NCBI RefSeq assembly: GCF_000720255.1
Contig: NZ_JOJE01000010.1
Span: 1-64,000 of the forward strand
Length of the DNA stretch: 64,000 nt
Reading direction: 5' to 3'
Origin: Streptomyces griseus subsp. griseus
GTDB taxonomy: Bacteria; Actinomycetota; Actinomycetes; Streptomycetales; Streptomycetaceae
Of this stretch, positions 26,816 to 36,341 are shown one piece after another. The notes beneath the pieces were generated by a model. That model searched no databases. It worked only from the letters and a program-made list of their open reading frames with translations, and was not told the DNA's origin. The position numbers and the translations under genes were made by a program. Position 1 is the stretch's first letter. Every line of letters starts with the position of its first letter.

Positions 26816-28744
26816 GTGACCAGTCAGGTCAGCAGCGCAGCGGAGCAGGCCGACGGAACCGTCGTGGGAGAGCAGCGCAAAGCGAACGGGGTGAAGGATG
26901 TACGCCGCCTCGATCGTGTGATCATCAGGTTCGCGGGTGATTCGGGTGACGGTATGCAGCTCACCGGGGACCGTTTCACCTCGGAGACGGCGTCCTTCGG
27001 CAACGATCTGTCGACGCTGCCGAACTTCCCCGCCGAGATCAGGGCGCCCGCCGGGACGCTGCCCGGGGTCTCCTCGTTCCAGTTGCACTTCGCCGACCAC
27101 GACATCCTCACCCCCGGGGACGCGCCGAACGTGCTCGTGGCGATGAACCCGGCCGCGCTGAAGGCGAACATCGGCGACCTGCCGCGCGGTGCGGAGATCA
27201 TCGTCAACACGGATGAGTTCACCAAACGGGCGATGACGAAGGTCGGCTACGCGGCCAGTCCGCTGGAGGACGGCTCGCTCGACGGCTACCAGCTCCACCC
27301 GGTCCCGCTGACCACCCTGACGGTGGAGGCGCTGAAGGAGTTCGACCTCTCCCGCAAGGAGGCCGAGCGCAGCAAGAACATGTTCGCACTGGGCCTGCTG
27401 TCGTGGATGTACCACCGGCCGACCGAGGGCACGGAGAAGTTCCTCAGAACGAAGTTCGCCAAGAAGCCCGACATCGCCGAGGCGAACATCGCCGCGTTCC
27501 GGGCGGGCTGGAACTTCGGCGAGACCACGGAGGACTTCGCGGTCAGCTACGAGGTGGCACCGGCGGCGAAGGCCTTCCCGGTGGGCACCTACCGCAACAT
27601 CTCCGGGAACCTGGCGCTGTCCTACGGCCTCGTGGCGGCCTCCCGGCAGGCGGATCTGCCGCTGTTCCTCGGCTCGTACCCGATCACGCCGGCCTCGGAC
27701 ATCCTGCACGAGCTGAGCAAGCACAAGAACTTCGGTGTGCGCACGTTCCAGGCGGAGGACGAGATCGCCGGGATCGGCGCGGCGCTGGGGGCCGCGTTCG
27801 GCGGGTCCCTGGCGGTGACGACCACGTCCGGGCCCGGTGTGGCGCTGAAGTCGGAGACGATCGGGCTCGCGGTGTCGCTGGAGCTGCCGCTGCTGATCGT
27901 GGACATCCAGCGCGGCGGTCCCTCGACGGGTCTGCCGACCAAGACCGAGCAGGCGGACCTGTTGCAGGCGATGTTCGGGCGCAACGGCGAGGCACCGGTG
28001 CCGATCGTCGCCCCCCGTACGCCCGCGGACTGTTTCGACGCCGCTCTGGAGGCGGCCCGGATCGCGCTGACGTACCGCACGCCGGTGTTCCTGCTGTCGG
28101 ACGGCTACCTCGCCAACGGCTCCGAGCCCTGGCGCATCCCGGAGATCGACGAGCTGCCGGATCTACGGGTGCGGTTCGCGCAGGGGCCCAACCACACCCT
28201 CGCCGACGGCACCGAGGTGTTCTGGCCGTACAAGCGCGACCCGCAGACCCTCGCCCGGCCGTGGGCGATCCCGGGCACGCCCGGCCTGGAGCACCGCATC
28301 GGCGGCATCGAGAAGCAGGACGGCACGGGCAACATCTCCTACGACCCCGCCAACCACGACTTCATGGTCCGCACCCGGCAGGCCAAGATCGACGGCATCG
28401 ACGTCCCCGGCATCGAGGTCGACGACCCGCACGAGGCGAACGTCCTGGTCCTCGGCTGGGGCTCGACGTACGGGCCGATCACGGCGGCGGTACGGCGGCT
28501 GCGGACGGCCGGGCTGTCCATCGCGCAGGCGCACCTGCGCCACCTCAACCCCTTCCCGAAGAACCTCGGTACGGTTCTGCGGCAGTACGACAAGGTGGTG
28601 ATCCCCGAGATGAACCTCGGCCAGCTCGCCACTCTGGTCCGGGCGAGGTACCTGGTGGACGCCCACTCGTACAACCAGGTCAACGGCATGCCGTTCAAGG
28701 CCGAGCAACTCGCCACGGCTCTCAAGGAGGCCATCGATGGCTGA
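26816..28744 (+). CDS. korA: 2-oxoglutarate:ferredoxin oxidoreductase, alpha subunit (gamma-alpha fusion)
   Basis: 642 residues. The N-terminal gamma domain starts RVIIRFAGDSGDGMQLTGDR. The alpha domain has GSYPITPASDILHELSKHK and QAEDEIAGIGAALGAAFGG, typical of the pyrimidine-binding side of TPP-dependent 2-oxoacid:ferredoxin oxidoreductases. With KorB it converts 2-oxoglutarate and CoA to succinyl-CoA and reduces ferredoxin. The GTG start at 26816 has GGGAGGT upstream. It overlaps korB by 8 bp. Oxygen-tolerant KorAB is known in actinobacteria, including mycobacteria. Confidence 0.94.
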   Translation: MTSQVSSAAEQADGTVVGEQRKANGVKDVRRLDRVIIRFAGDSGDGMQLTGDRFTSETASFGNDLSTLPNFPAEIRAPAGTLPGVSSFQLHFADHDILTPGDAPNVLVAMNPAALKANIGDLPRGAEIIVNTDEFTKRAMTKVGYAASPLEDGSLDGYQLHPVPLTTLTVEALKEFDLSRKEAERSKNMFALGLLSWMYHRPTEGTEKFLRTKFAKKPDIAEANIAAFRAGWNFGETTEDFAVSYEVAPAAKAFPVGTYRNISGNLALSYGLVAASRQADLPLFLGSYPITPASDILHELSKHKNFGVRTFQAEDEIAGIGAALGAAFGGSLAVTTTSGPGVALKSETIGLAVSLELPLLIVDIQRGGPSTGLPTKTEQADLLQAMFGRNGEAPVPIVAPRTPADCFDAALEAARIALTYRTPVFLLSDGYLANGSEPWRIPEIDELPDLRVRFAQGPNHTLADGTEVFWPYKRDPQTLARPWAIPGTPGLEHRIGGIEKQDGTGNISYDPANHDFMVRTRQAKIDGIDVPGIEVDDPHEANVLVLGWGSTYGPITAAVRRLRTAGLSIAQAHLRHLNPFPKNLGTVLRQYDKVVIPEMNLGQLATLVRARYLVDAHSYNQVNGMPFKAEQLATALKEAIDG

Positions 28745-29816
28745 GACGACCACGGAAGGCACGGACACGATCGAGGCGCTCTCGCTCGTCCCCAAGGCCG
28801 AGGCCAGGCAGTCCATGAAGGACTTCAAGTCCGATCAGGAAGTGCGCTGGTGCCCCGGCTGCGGTGACTACGCGATCCTGGCGGCCGTGCAGGGCTTCAT
28901 GCCCGAGCTGGGGCTGGCCAAGGAGAACATCGTCTTCGTCTCGGGCATCGGCTGCTCCTCGCGCTTCCCGTACTACATGAACACGTACGGCATGCACTCC
29001 ATCCACGGCCGTGCCCCGGCCATCGCGACGGGGCTCGCCGCCAGCAGGCGTGACCTGAGCGTGTGGGTGGTCACCGGTGACGGGGACGCCCTGTCGATCG
29101 GCGGCAACCACCTGATCCACGCCCTGCGCCGCAACGTCAACCTGAAGATCCTGCTCTTCAACAACCGGATCTACGGCCTGACGAAGGGCCAGTACTCGCC
29201 GACCTCCGAGGTCGGCAAGATCACCAAGTCGACGCCGATGGGGTCGCTGGACGCCCCCTTCAACCCCGTCTCCCTCGCGCTCGGCGCCGAGGCGTCCTTC
29301 GTCGCCAGGACGGTGGACTCCGACCGCAAGCACCTCACCGAGGTGCTGCGCCAGGCATCCGCCCACTCCGGCACGGCGCTGGTGGAGATCTACCAGAACT
29401 GCAACATCTTCAACGACGGCGCTTTCGAGGCGCTGAAGGACAAGCAGTCGGCCGAGGAGGCGGTGATCCGGCTGGAGCACGGGCAGCCGATCCGCTTCGG
29501 GGCGGACGGTTCGCGGGGGGTCGTCCGGGACCGGGCCACCGGTGATCTGAAAGTGGTCACCGTGACCCCGGAGAACGAGTCGGAGATCCTGGTCCACGAC
29601 GCCCGCTCGGCGTCCCCCACGACCGCCTTCGCGCTCTCCCGGCTGGCCGACCCGGACACGCTGCACCACACGCCGATCGGTGTGTTCCGGGCGGTGGAGC
29701 GGCCGGTGTACGACACGCAGATGACCGAGCAGCTGGACACGGCGATCGAGCAGAAGGGCAAGGGGGACCTGGCGTCGCTGCTGGCCGGCGGGGACACCTG
29801 GACCGTGGTCGGCTGA
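28737..29816 (+). CDS. korB: 2-oxoglutarate:ferredoxin oxidoreductase, beta subunit
   Basis: 359 residues. The TPP-binding motif GDGDALSIGGNHLIHALRRN is intact, as are the iron-sulfur ligands in WCPGCGDYA, GIGCSSR and YQNCNIFND. The ATG at 28737 lies inside the end of korA, so the two are translationally coupled. It is the catalytic half that binds TPP and a [4Fe-4S] cluster and hands electrons to ferredoxin. The operon sits 4 kb from nuo2. Confidence 0.95.
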   Translation: MAETTTEGTDTIEALSLVPKAEARQSMKDFKSDQEVRWCPGCGDYAILAAVQGFMPELGLAKENIVFVSGIGCSSRFPYYMNTYGMHSIHGRAPAIATGLAASRRDLSVWVVTGDGDALSIGGNHLIHALRRNVNLKILLFNNRIYGLTKGQYSPTSEVGKITKSTPMGSLDAPFNPVSLALGAEASFVARTVDSDRKHLTEVLRQASAHSGTALVEIYQNCNIFNDGAFEALKDKQSAEEAVIRLEHGQPIRFGADGSRGVVRDRATGDLKVVTVTPENESEILVHDARSASPTTAFALSRLADPDTLHHTPIGVFRAVERPVYDTQMTEQLDTAIEQKGKGDLASLLAGGDTWTVVG

Positions 29817-29829
29817 GAGCGACCTCTGT

Positions 29830-30219
29830 TCACGAGGCCCGGGACCGCTGCTCCCGGGCCTCGTCGTATGCCTGGCGTGCCTTCTCGACCTCGCCCATGC
29901 GCTGGTCGGTCCATGCCGCCAGCGCGCGTACCCGCTGGGCGGCCTCGCGGCCCAGGTCGGTGAGGGAGTAGTCGACGCGCGGCGGGATCACGGGCTTGGC
30001 GTCACGGTGGACCAGACCGTCACGCTCCAGGGTCTGGAGGGTTTGGGTGAGCATCTTCTCGCTCACCCGCCCGATGGCCCGGCGCAGCTCGCTGAACCGG
30101 TACGGGCGCTCCAGGAGCTGGATCAGGACCAGGACGCCCCAGCGGCTGGTGATGTGCTCCAGAACGAGGCGGTGGGGGCACATGCCCTCGCCCTCGACGG
30201 CAAACTCACTTACGGCCAT
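29830..30219 (-). CDS. HxlR-type redox-responsive regulator
   Basis: 129 residues, winged-helix HxlR family. Cys14 in GMCPHRLVLEHI is the position of the reactive Cys in thiol-sensing members such as YodB, HypR and QorR. The helix-turn-helix is FSELRRAIGRVSEKMLTQTLQTLERDGLV. It is divergent from the quinone-reductase-like gene with a 94-bp gap that holds a 25-bp imperfect palindrome. The likely role is to derepress that gene on electrophile or quinone stress. Confidence 0.9.
   Translation of the reverse strand: MAVSEFAVEGEGMCPHRLVLEHITSRWGVLVLIQLLERPYRFSELRRAIGRVSEKMLTQTLQTLERDGLVHRDAKPVIPPRVDYSLTDLGREAAQRVRALAAWTDQRMGEVEKARQAYDEAREQRSRAS
29832..29864. terminator. Bidirectional terminator
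   Basis: A 13-bp stem ACGAGGCCCGGGA with its complement and a 7-nt loop, between convergent korB and the hxlR gene; it covers the last hxlR codons. Confidence 0.8.
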
Positions 30220-30222
30220 GCC

Positions 30223-30247
30223 AGTACCTTACTTCAAAGTGGGTACT
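30223..30247. promoter_or_regulatory. Candidate HxlR operator
   Basis: AGTACC-N13-GGTACT, an imperfect 25-bp palindrome with inner TT/AA symmetry, starting 4 bp before the hxlR start codon. Similar TACT/AGTA symmetry is known for HxlR/YodB boxes. Confidence 0.6.
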
Positions 30248-30313
30248 TTCGCAGAGTTAGCGCATCTCCTACGGTTAGTGGAAGCCAGGCACCCCATAAG
30301 GAGAGCGCACATC

Positions 30314-31168
30314 ATGAGCATCGTCGTCACCGGAGCCACCGGAAACCTCGGCCGCCACGTCGTGGAGCAGCTGCTGGAGAAGGTTCCCGCCGAGCAGATC
30401 ACCGCCGTCGTACGGGACGAGACGAAGGGCGCCGCCTACGCGGCCCGGGGCGTGAAGCTCGCGGTCGCCGACTACAACACGCCCGAGTCGTTCGACGGCC
30501 TCTTCGCGGCCGGCGACAAGGTGCTGCTGATCTCCGGCAACGAGTTCGACAAGGGCCGCCCGCAGCAGCACAAGGTGGTCATAGACGCGGCCAAGGCGGC
30601 CGGCGTGGCCCTGCTCGCGTACACCAGCGCGCCCGGCACTCTGACGGCCGCGCTCGCCGACGACCACCGCGCCACCGAGGAGACCCTCCTCGCCTCCGGT
30701 GTCCCGTTCGCCCTGCTGCGCAACGGCTGGTACCACGAGAACTACACCGAGCAGCTCGCCCCGGTCCTGGAGCACAACGCCGTCGTCGCCGCCGCGGGCG
30801 AGGGTCGCGTCTCCTCCGCCTCCCGCGCCGACTACGCGGCCGCCGCGGTCGCGGTGCTGACCGGCGAGGGCCACGAGAACAAGACGTACGAGCTGGGCGG
30901 CGACGAGGCGTGGAGCTTCGCCGAGTACGCGGCCGAGCTGAGCCGGCAGACCGGCAAGGAGATCGCGTACAACTCCGTCCCGGCCGAGGCGCTCATCGGC
31001 ATCCTGACCGGCGCCGGCCTGCCCGAGCCGTTCGCCGCCATCCTGGCCGGTGTGGACGCGTCCATCGCCAAGGGCGAGCTCGTCGTCTCCACCGGCGACC
31101 TGTCCCGTCTGGCCGGCCGCCCGACCACCCCGATCTCCGAGGCCATCGCGGCCGCGCTCAAGGGCTGA
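30314..31168 (+). CDS. QorB-like NAD(P)H:quinone reductase / SDR
   Basis: 284 residues, NmrA-type SDR. The Rossmann motif VVTGATGNLGRHVVEQLL begins the protein. Segments VLLISGNEF, LLAYTSAPGTL and FALLRNGWYHENY match QorB-type NADPH quinone oxidoreductases. The ATG at 30314 has AAGGAGA about ten bases upstream. It lies divergent from an HxlR gene whose Cys suggests redox sensing. It probably reduces quinones or related electrophiles. Confidence 0.9.
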   Translation: MSIVVTGATGNLGRHVVEQLLEKVPAEQITAVVRDETKGAAYAARGVKLAVADYNTPESFDGLFAAGDKVLLISGNEFDKGRPQQHKVVIDAAKAAGVALLAYTSAPGTLTAALADDHRATEETLLASGVPFALLRNGWYHENYTEQLAPVLEHNAVVAAAGEGRVSSASRADYAAAAVAVLTGEGHENKTYELGGDEAWSFAEYAAELSRQTGKEIAYNSVPAEALIGILTGAGLPEPFAAILAGVDASIAKGELVVSTGDLSRLAGRPTTPISEAIAAALKG

Positions 31169-31199
31169 CTCCCCCTCTGCCGAGCCCTCGGGTGCCCGA

Positions 31200-31247
31200 C
31201 CTCCGCCTGTCATGACCGTATGCCGATACGGGCATGACAGGCGGAGG
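31200..31247 (+). terminator. Strong hairpin after the quinone-reductase gene
   Basis: A long hairpin: CCTCCGCCTGTCATG, a bulge, CCGTAT, a GCCG loop, then the full complement. About 21 pairs with one mismatch, located between two genes on the same strand. Confidence 0.85.
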
Positions 31248-31297
31248 CGCTCGGCGTTACCGTCGTGGCCTGCGGCAGGTCGTACGAGGGAGGGCCG

Positions 31298-32317
31298 ATG
31301 AGCGGGACGTCGAAGGGTGAGCGGCGCGTGGGGCTGCTGAACGGCATCGCGGCCTACGGGATGTGGGGCCTCGTCCCCCTCTTCTGGCCGCTGCTCAAGC
31401 CCGCCGGCGCGGTGGAGATCCTCGCCCACCGGATGGTGTGGTCCCTCGTCTTCGTCGCCGTCGCGCTCGTCGTCGTACGGCGCTGGGCCTGGGCCGGTGA
31501 GCTGCTGCGGCAGCCGCGCAGGCTGGGGCTGGTCGCCATCGCCGCGGCCGTCATCACCGTCAACTGGGGCGTCTACATCTGGTCCGTGAACAGCGGACAC
31601 GTCGTCGAGGCCTCACTGGGGTACTTCATCAACCCCCTGGTCACCATCGCGATGGGTGTGCTCCTGCTCAAGGAGCGGCTGCGTCCCGTGCAGTGGGCGG
31701 CGGTGGGGGTCGGCCTCGCCGCGGTGCTCGTCCTCACCATCGGCTACGGCCGGCCGCCGTGGATCTCGCTCTGCCTCGCCTTCTCCTTCGCCACCTACGG
31801 CCTGGTGAAGAAGAAGGTCAATCTCGGCGGCGTCGAGTCGCTCACCGCCGAGACCGCCATCCAGTTCCTGCCCGCGCTCGGCTACCTGCTGTGGACAGGC
31901 GGCCAGGGAGACCTCACCTTCGCGAGCGAGGGGGCGGGCCACGCCGCGCTGCTCGCCTCGACCGGCATCGTCACCGCGCTGCCGCTCGTCTGCTTCGGGG
32001 CCGCGGCGATCCGCGTGCCGCTGTCCACGCTGGGGCTGCTGCAGTACCTCGCGCCCGTCTTCCAGTTCCTGCTCGGCGTGCTGTACTTCCACGAGGCCAT
32101 GCCCGCCGAACGGTGGGCCGGGTTCGCCCTGGTCTGGCTGGCACTGACCCTCCTCACGGCCGACGCGTGGCGCGCGGCACGGCAAGGGCGGGTCGTGGCC
32201 CTGGCCGCGGCCGGGACGGGGGGCGCGGTGGACGCGGTGGGCGCGGCCGACGGGGCCGGCGGGGAGGCCGGGGCCGACGGAACTGCGATGCCCACCCCGC
32301 CCCGCGTGCAGGCCTGA
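31298..32317 (+). CDS. rarD: RarD-like EamA family permease
   Basis: 339 residues, ten transmembrane helices in two EamA halves. NGIAAYGMWGLVPLFWPLLK, ILAHRMVWSL and NWGVYIWSVNSGHVVEASLGYFI are RarD signatures. E. coli RarD gave chloramphenicol sensitivity its name, but its substrate is not settled. The ATG at 31298 follows GAGGGAGGG. The last 40 residues are Gly/Ala/Asp-rich and probably cytoplasmic and disordered. It is transcribed on its own, after the strong hairpin. Confidence 0.92.
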   Translation: MSGTSKGERRVGLLNGIAAYGMWGLVPLFWPLLKPAGAVEILAHRMVWSLVFVAVALVVVRRWAWAGELLRQPRRLGLVAIAAAVITVNWGVYIWSVNSGHVVEASLGYFINPLVTIAMGVLLLKERLRPVQWAAVGVGLAAVLVLTIGYGRPPWISLCLAFSFATYGLVKKKVNLGGVESLTAETAIQFLPALGYLLWTGGQGDLTFASEGAGHAALLASTGIVTALPLVCFGAAAIRVPLSTLGLLQYLAPVFQFLLGVLYFHEAMPAERWAGFALVWLALTLLTADAWRAARQGRVVALAAAGTGGAVDAVGAADGAGGEAGADGTAMPTPPRVQA

Positions 32318-32422
32318 GTACCGGTCCCGTACAAGCCGCCGTACAAGTCCCTCTACGACACGGCGAGTTCAAGCCCTTCCGGTCGTTGCGTCGGCGGGCG
32401 GGCGGCCAGTAGGAATGACCGC

Positions 32423-32887
32423 ATGGTCCGAACACCCGCACCCCTGCACTGGAAGCTCGTCATCGACAGCGGCGACCCGCACGCCCAGGCCGACTTCTGG
32501 GCCGCCGCACTCGGCTACGAGGTCGAGGACAACAGCGCCCTCATCGAGAGGCTCATCGACGTCGGTGCCGTACCGGCCGACCTCACGATCGAGTGGCACG
32601 GCCGCCGTGCCTTCCGCGACCTGATGGCCGTACGACACCCCGACGACCCGGTGGACGAGGGCAGCGGCACCGGTCTGGGGCGGCGGCTGCTCTTCCAGCG
32701 CGTTCCGGAGGCGAAGACGGTCAAGAACCGGCTCCATCTCGACGTGCACGCGGGGGCGGAGCGGCGCGTGGAGGAAGTGGAGCGGCTGCGCGGGCTCGGG
32801 GCGACGGTGCTGCGGGAGGTGAAGGAGCCCGGAGGCCAGTGGGTGGTGATGGCGGATCCGGAGGGGAACGAGTTCTGCGTGCAATGA
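32423..32887 (+). CDS. VOC family protein (glyoxalase-like)
   Basis: 154 residues. LHWKLVIDSGDPHAQADFWAAAL opens the fold, with LHLDVHAG and WVVMADPEGNEFCVQ at the C-terminal module. This is the glyoxalase_6-like subfamily common in actinobacteria. Metal-ligand positions are only partly clear (Glu in GNEF). Function unknown. It follows rarD by 105 bp and may have its own promoter. Confidence 0.85.
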   Translation: MVRTPAPLHWKLVIDSGDPHAQADFWAAALGYEVEDNSALIERLIDVGAVPADLTIEWHGRRAFRDLMAVRHPDDPVDEGSGTGLGRRLLFQRVPEAKTVKNRLHLDVHAGAERRVEEVERLRGLGATVLREVKEPGGQWVVMADPEGNEFCVQ

Positions 32888-32931
32888 GCGACCAGGGAAT
32901 CCGGATATGGTCCGCTATGCGAACCCCCTGA

Positions 32932-33999
<1,068 letters not shown>

Positions 34000-34026
34000 G
34001 CCGGTGGGGCGCGTGAGTTCGGGTTC

Positions 34027-35622
34027 CTACTGGACGCCCGCGTTGCGTGCGCGCTCGGCCAGGCGGCCCATGCGGGTGCGGGCCGACTCCAGTTGGCCGA
34101 GGTCGTCGGCGGCGGGTCCCCCCTCCGCGACGAGCTCGGTCCACAGGCCGATCAGGTCGTAACCCAGCGACAGGCCCTGCACGGGGTTGCGTACGGCGCG
34201 CCAGGCGGAGGCCGCGCTCTGGACGTTGCCGTACGCGGCCTCAGCGTCCCTCGTGCGGCGGTGGACGCGGGCCAGGTCGAGGGAGAGGTGGAAGGAGCGG
34301 AGCGGGTCGCCCGCCAGGTAGGCGATGTACGCGGTGAGTTCGCGCAGCCTGAGCACTTCGGGGTGCTCCGGCCCCAGGGTCACCGACGCCTCGGCGACGG
34401 TCTGCTCCGCGAGCCCTGCCGCCGTGTCCGTCCGGCCCGACTTCACCGCCTCGTTGATCCGGGCCACCGGCTCGGCGAGGAGAGCGGGGGCGGAGCCGTC
34501 GCCGGGCGCGGTGCGGTGATCGTCCCCGAGCACGGCTTCGGCCACCGCGTCGAACCCACGCGCGGGAGTCGGCTTGGGCTCGGCCTCCGGCTCGATGCCG
34601 GCGGCGACGCCGAGCAGGGGCAGGGGGGCGGGTTCCGGGGTCACCTCGGGGAGGGACCTGGGCTCAGGCTGGGGGATGAATCCGGCGGAGGGCGCGGGCT
34701 CGGGATCAGGCTCGGAGGTCGTCCCGGCGAAGGGCGCGGGCTCGGGCTCGGGGGGTGCCTCGGCGTAGGGCGTTCGCGTGGGCTCGGGGGGCGTCTCGGC
34801 GTAGGGCCCCGGCGACGAGGTCGGGGTCGTCTGTGCGGAGGGCGCGCGGTTGGCGTCGGGCCGGAGGGCCATGGTGGGCGGCGGACCGAAGGTGCCGGTG
34901 GGGACGGAGACGGTGCCGGGGGCGGCGGGCGTACGGGAAGCCGACGCGGCCTCTGCCGCAGGGGGCGTGCCGGGCGCATCGGTGGGAGCGGAAGCGGCCG
35001 TAGGAGAAGTGGCCGTATCGGAAACGGCCGTACCGCCCTCTGCCGCCGACTCCGGCACCGCTCGCAGCGGGAAGGTCGCCGGCTCGGACCGGGCGGCGCT
35101 CCCCGCATCCGCCTCCGTCTCCGTCTCCGTCTCGGCAACGGAGCGCAGGGGGAACGTCGGCGTCGCGTCCCTCACCGGCTCCGGCGTTTCCCGCAGCAGA
35201 TGCGTCGGCTGATCCCGACGGGGGGTCTCCGTAACGCGTGGCTCATCCACCGGGGACGCCGTGGATGCCGTGCATGCCGCGGGTGCAGTGGATGCCGCCG
35301 GTGCCGTAGGTGTCGGTTCGGCGGTGAAGTGGGTGGAGCCGTCCGGGTCCATGCGGAGGGGGACGACGTAGCCGATGCGTTCGTCGTGGACGTGGGCGAG
35401 GACGGGGTGGCCGGTGGCGAGGGCGATGCGGTGGAGGTGCCCCAGGACGGCGTGCTGAATCTCCTGGCCGTGGGCCGGGACGACCGGGACGCCGCCGATC
35501 GACGCACCGCCCGCTCCGGGACCTTCGCCGGGGACGTGGACATCGAGCGGTGCCAGCACGGGCGCCGCCGTCGGCACCGCCCGCTTCTCTTCCCGCTTCT
35601 TCTCGCGACTGAGTCGAGACAT
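34027..35622 (-). CDS. Large Pro/Glu-rich protein with C-terminal TPR-like helices
   Basis: About 531 residues. An N-terminal small domain (GHPVLAHVHDERIGYVVPLR) is followed by about 250 residues of low-complexity Pro, Ala, Glu and Thr. The C-terminal about 170 residues form helical pairs of TPR type (LGPEHPEVLRLRELTAYIAYLAGD, then RSFHLSLDLARVH). The start is the ATG at 35622, with AGGA five bases upstream inside a longer GTG frame. It is divergent from the P-loop-like gene. Similar Streptomyces proteins are annotated as hypothetical. Role unknown. Confidence 0.8.
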   Translation of the reverse strand: MSRLSREKKREEKRAVPTAAPVLAPLDVHVPGEGPGAGGASIGGVPVVPAHGQEIQHAVLGHLHRIALATGHPVLAHVHDERIGYVVPLRMDPDGSTHFTAEPTPTAPAASTAPAACTASTASPVDEPRVTETPRRDQPTHLLRETPEPVRDATPTFPLRSVAETETETEADAGSAARSEPATFPLRAVPESAAEGGTAVSDTATSPTAASAPTDAPGTPPAAEAASASRTPAAPGTVSVPTGTFGPPPTMALRPDANRAPSAQTTPTSSPGPYAETPPEPTRTPYAEAPPEPEPAPFAGTTSEPDPEPAPSAGFIPQPEPRSLPEVTPEPAPLPLLGVAAGIEPEAEPKPTPARGFDAVAEAVLGDDHRTAPGDGSAPALLAEPVARINEAVKSGRTDTAAGLAEQTVAEASVTLGPEHPEVLRLRELTAYIAYLAGDPLRSFHLSLDLARVHRRTRDAEAAYGNVQSAASAWRAVRNPVQGLSLGYDLIGLWTELVAEGGPAADDLGQLESARTRMGRLAERARNAGVQ

Positions 35623-35829
35623 CGCTTCCTCACTCACCTGTACTTCTCGGCGCCACGGCCCCCGCCGTCCACGTACTGTCGAGTCTCTCCGCTCGCTCCC
35701 CGTACTCGCGTCACCACGGCGTCACAGCCTCGTTCCAGGAACCTACCCTGCATCACGGAACCGTCCCTGAGCCACAAGGGTCTGGCTGGTCGAGGGGAAC
35801 GGCCGGGGTGACGAAGGAGGAACGCGGAA

Positions 35830-36339
35830 ATGGCGACGACGGCGGCGGGCAGGCGGCAGGGTCCCGAGATCTGGCTGCGCGGCCCCGTGCCGCCACCGGA
35901 GCAGGACCCGCCCACCTCCTCCCCCGCCGATCGGCACTTCTCGTGGGTCGCCACGCACGGCGGAGCCGGTGCCTCCACCCTCGCCACCGTCTACGGCGGC
36001 CACGACAGCGGACGTGACTGGCCCGGCCCCGCCGACCCGCCGTCCGTGCTGCTCGTCGCCCGTACGCACGCCGCCGGACTCGAGTCAGTGCTGCGCACCC
36101 TGGAGAGCTTCCGACAGGGTGAGGCACCGCAAGGGCTCGGCCTCGACGCGGTCGTGCTCGTCGCGGACGCGCCGGGCCGCCTGCCGCGCCAGCTCGTACG
36201 GCACGTCAAGCTGATCGAGTCGCTCGTCGAGGTGTACCGCGTGCCCTGGGTGCCCGCATGGCGCCTCGGCGACCTGGGCGGGGAGCCGCCCCGGGACACG
36301 GCCGCGCTGGCCCGCCTCACGGGAGCGCGGGCACGCTGA
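35830..36339 (+). CDS. P-loop-like protein, DUF6668 type
   Basis: 169 residues. THGGAGASTLATVYGG resembles a ParA-type deviant Walker A but lacks its Lys, so nucleotide binding is doubtful. LDAVVLVADAPGRLP follows as a Walker-B-like strand. Proteins of this kind are often found in Streptomyces near the TPR-like gene. It is followed after 2 bp by the amidase gene, so the two are co-transcribed. The C-terminal WVPAWRLGD matches related sequences I recall only loosely. Confidence 0.7.
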   Translation: MATTAAGRRQGPEIWLRGPVPPPEQDPPTSSPADRHFSWVATHGGAGASTLATVYGGHDSGRDWPGPADPPSVLLVARTHAAGLESVLRTLESFRQGEAPQGLGLDAVVLVADAPGRLPRQLVRHVKLIESLVEVYRVPWVPAWRLGDLGGEPPRDTAALARLTGARAR

Positions 36340-36341
36340 GC

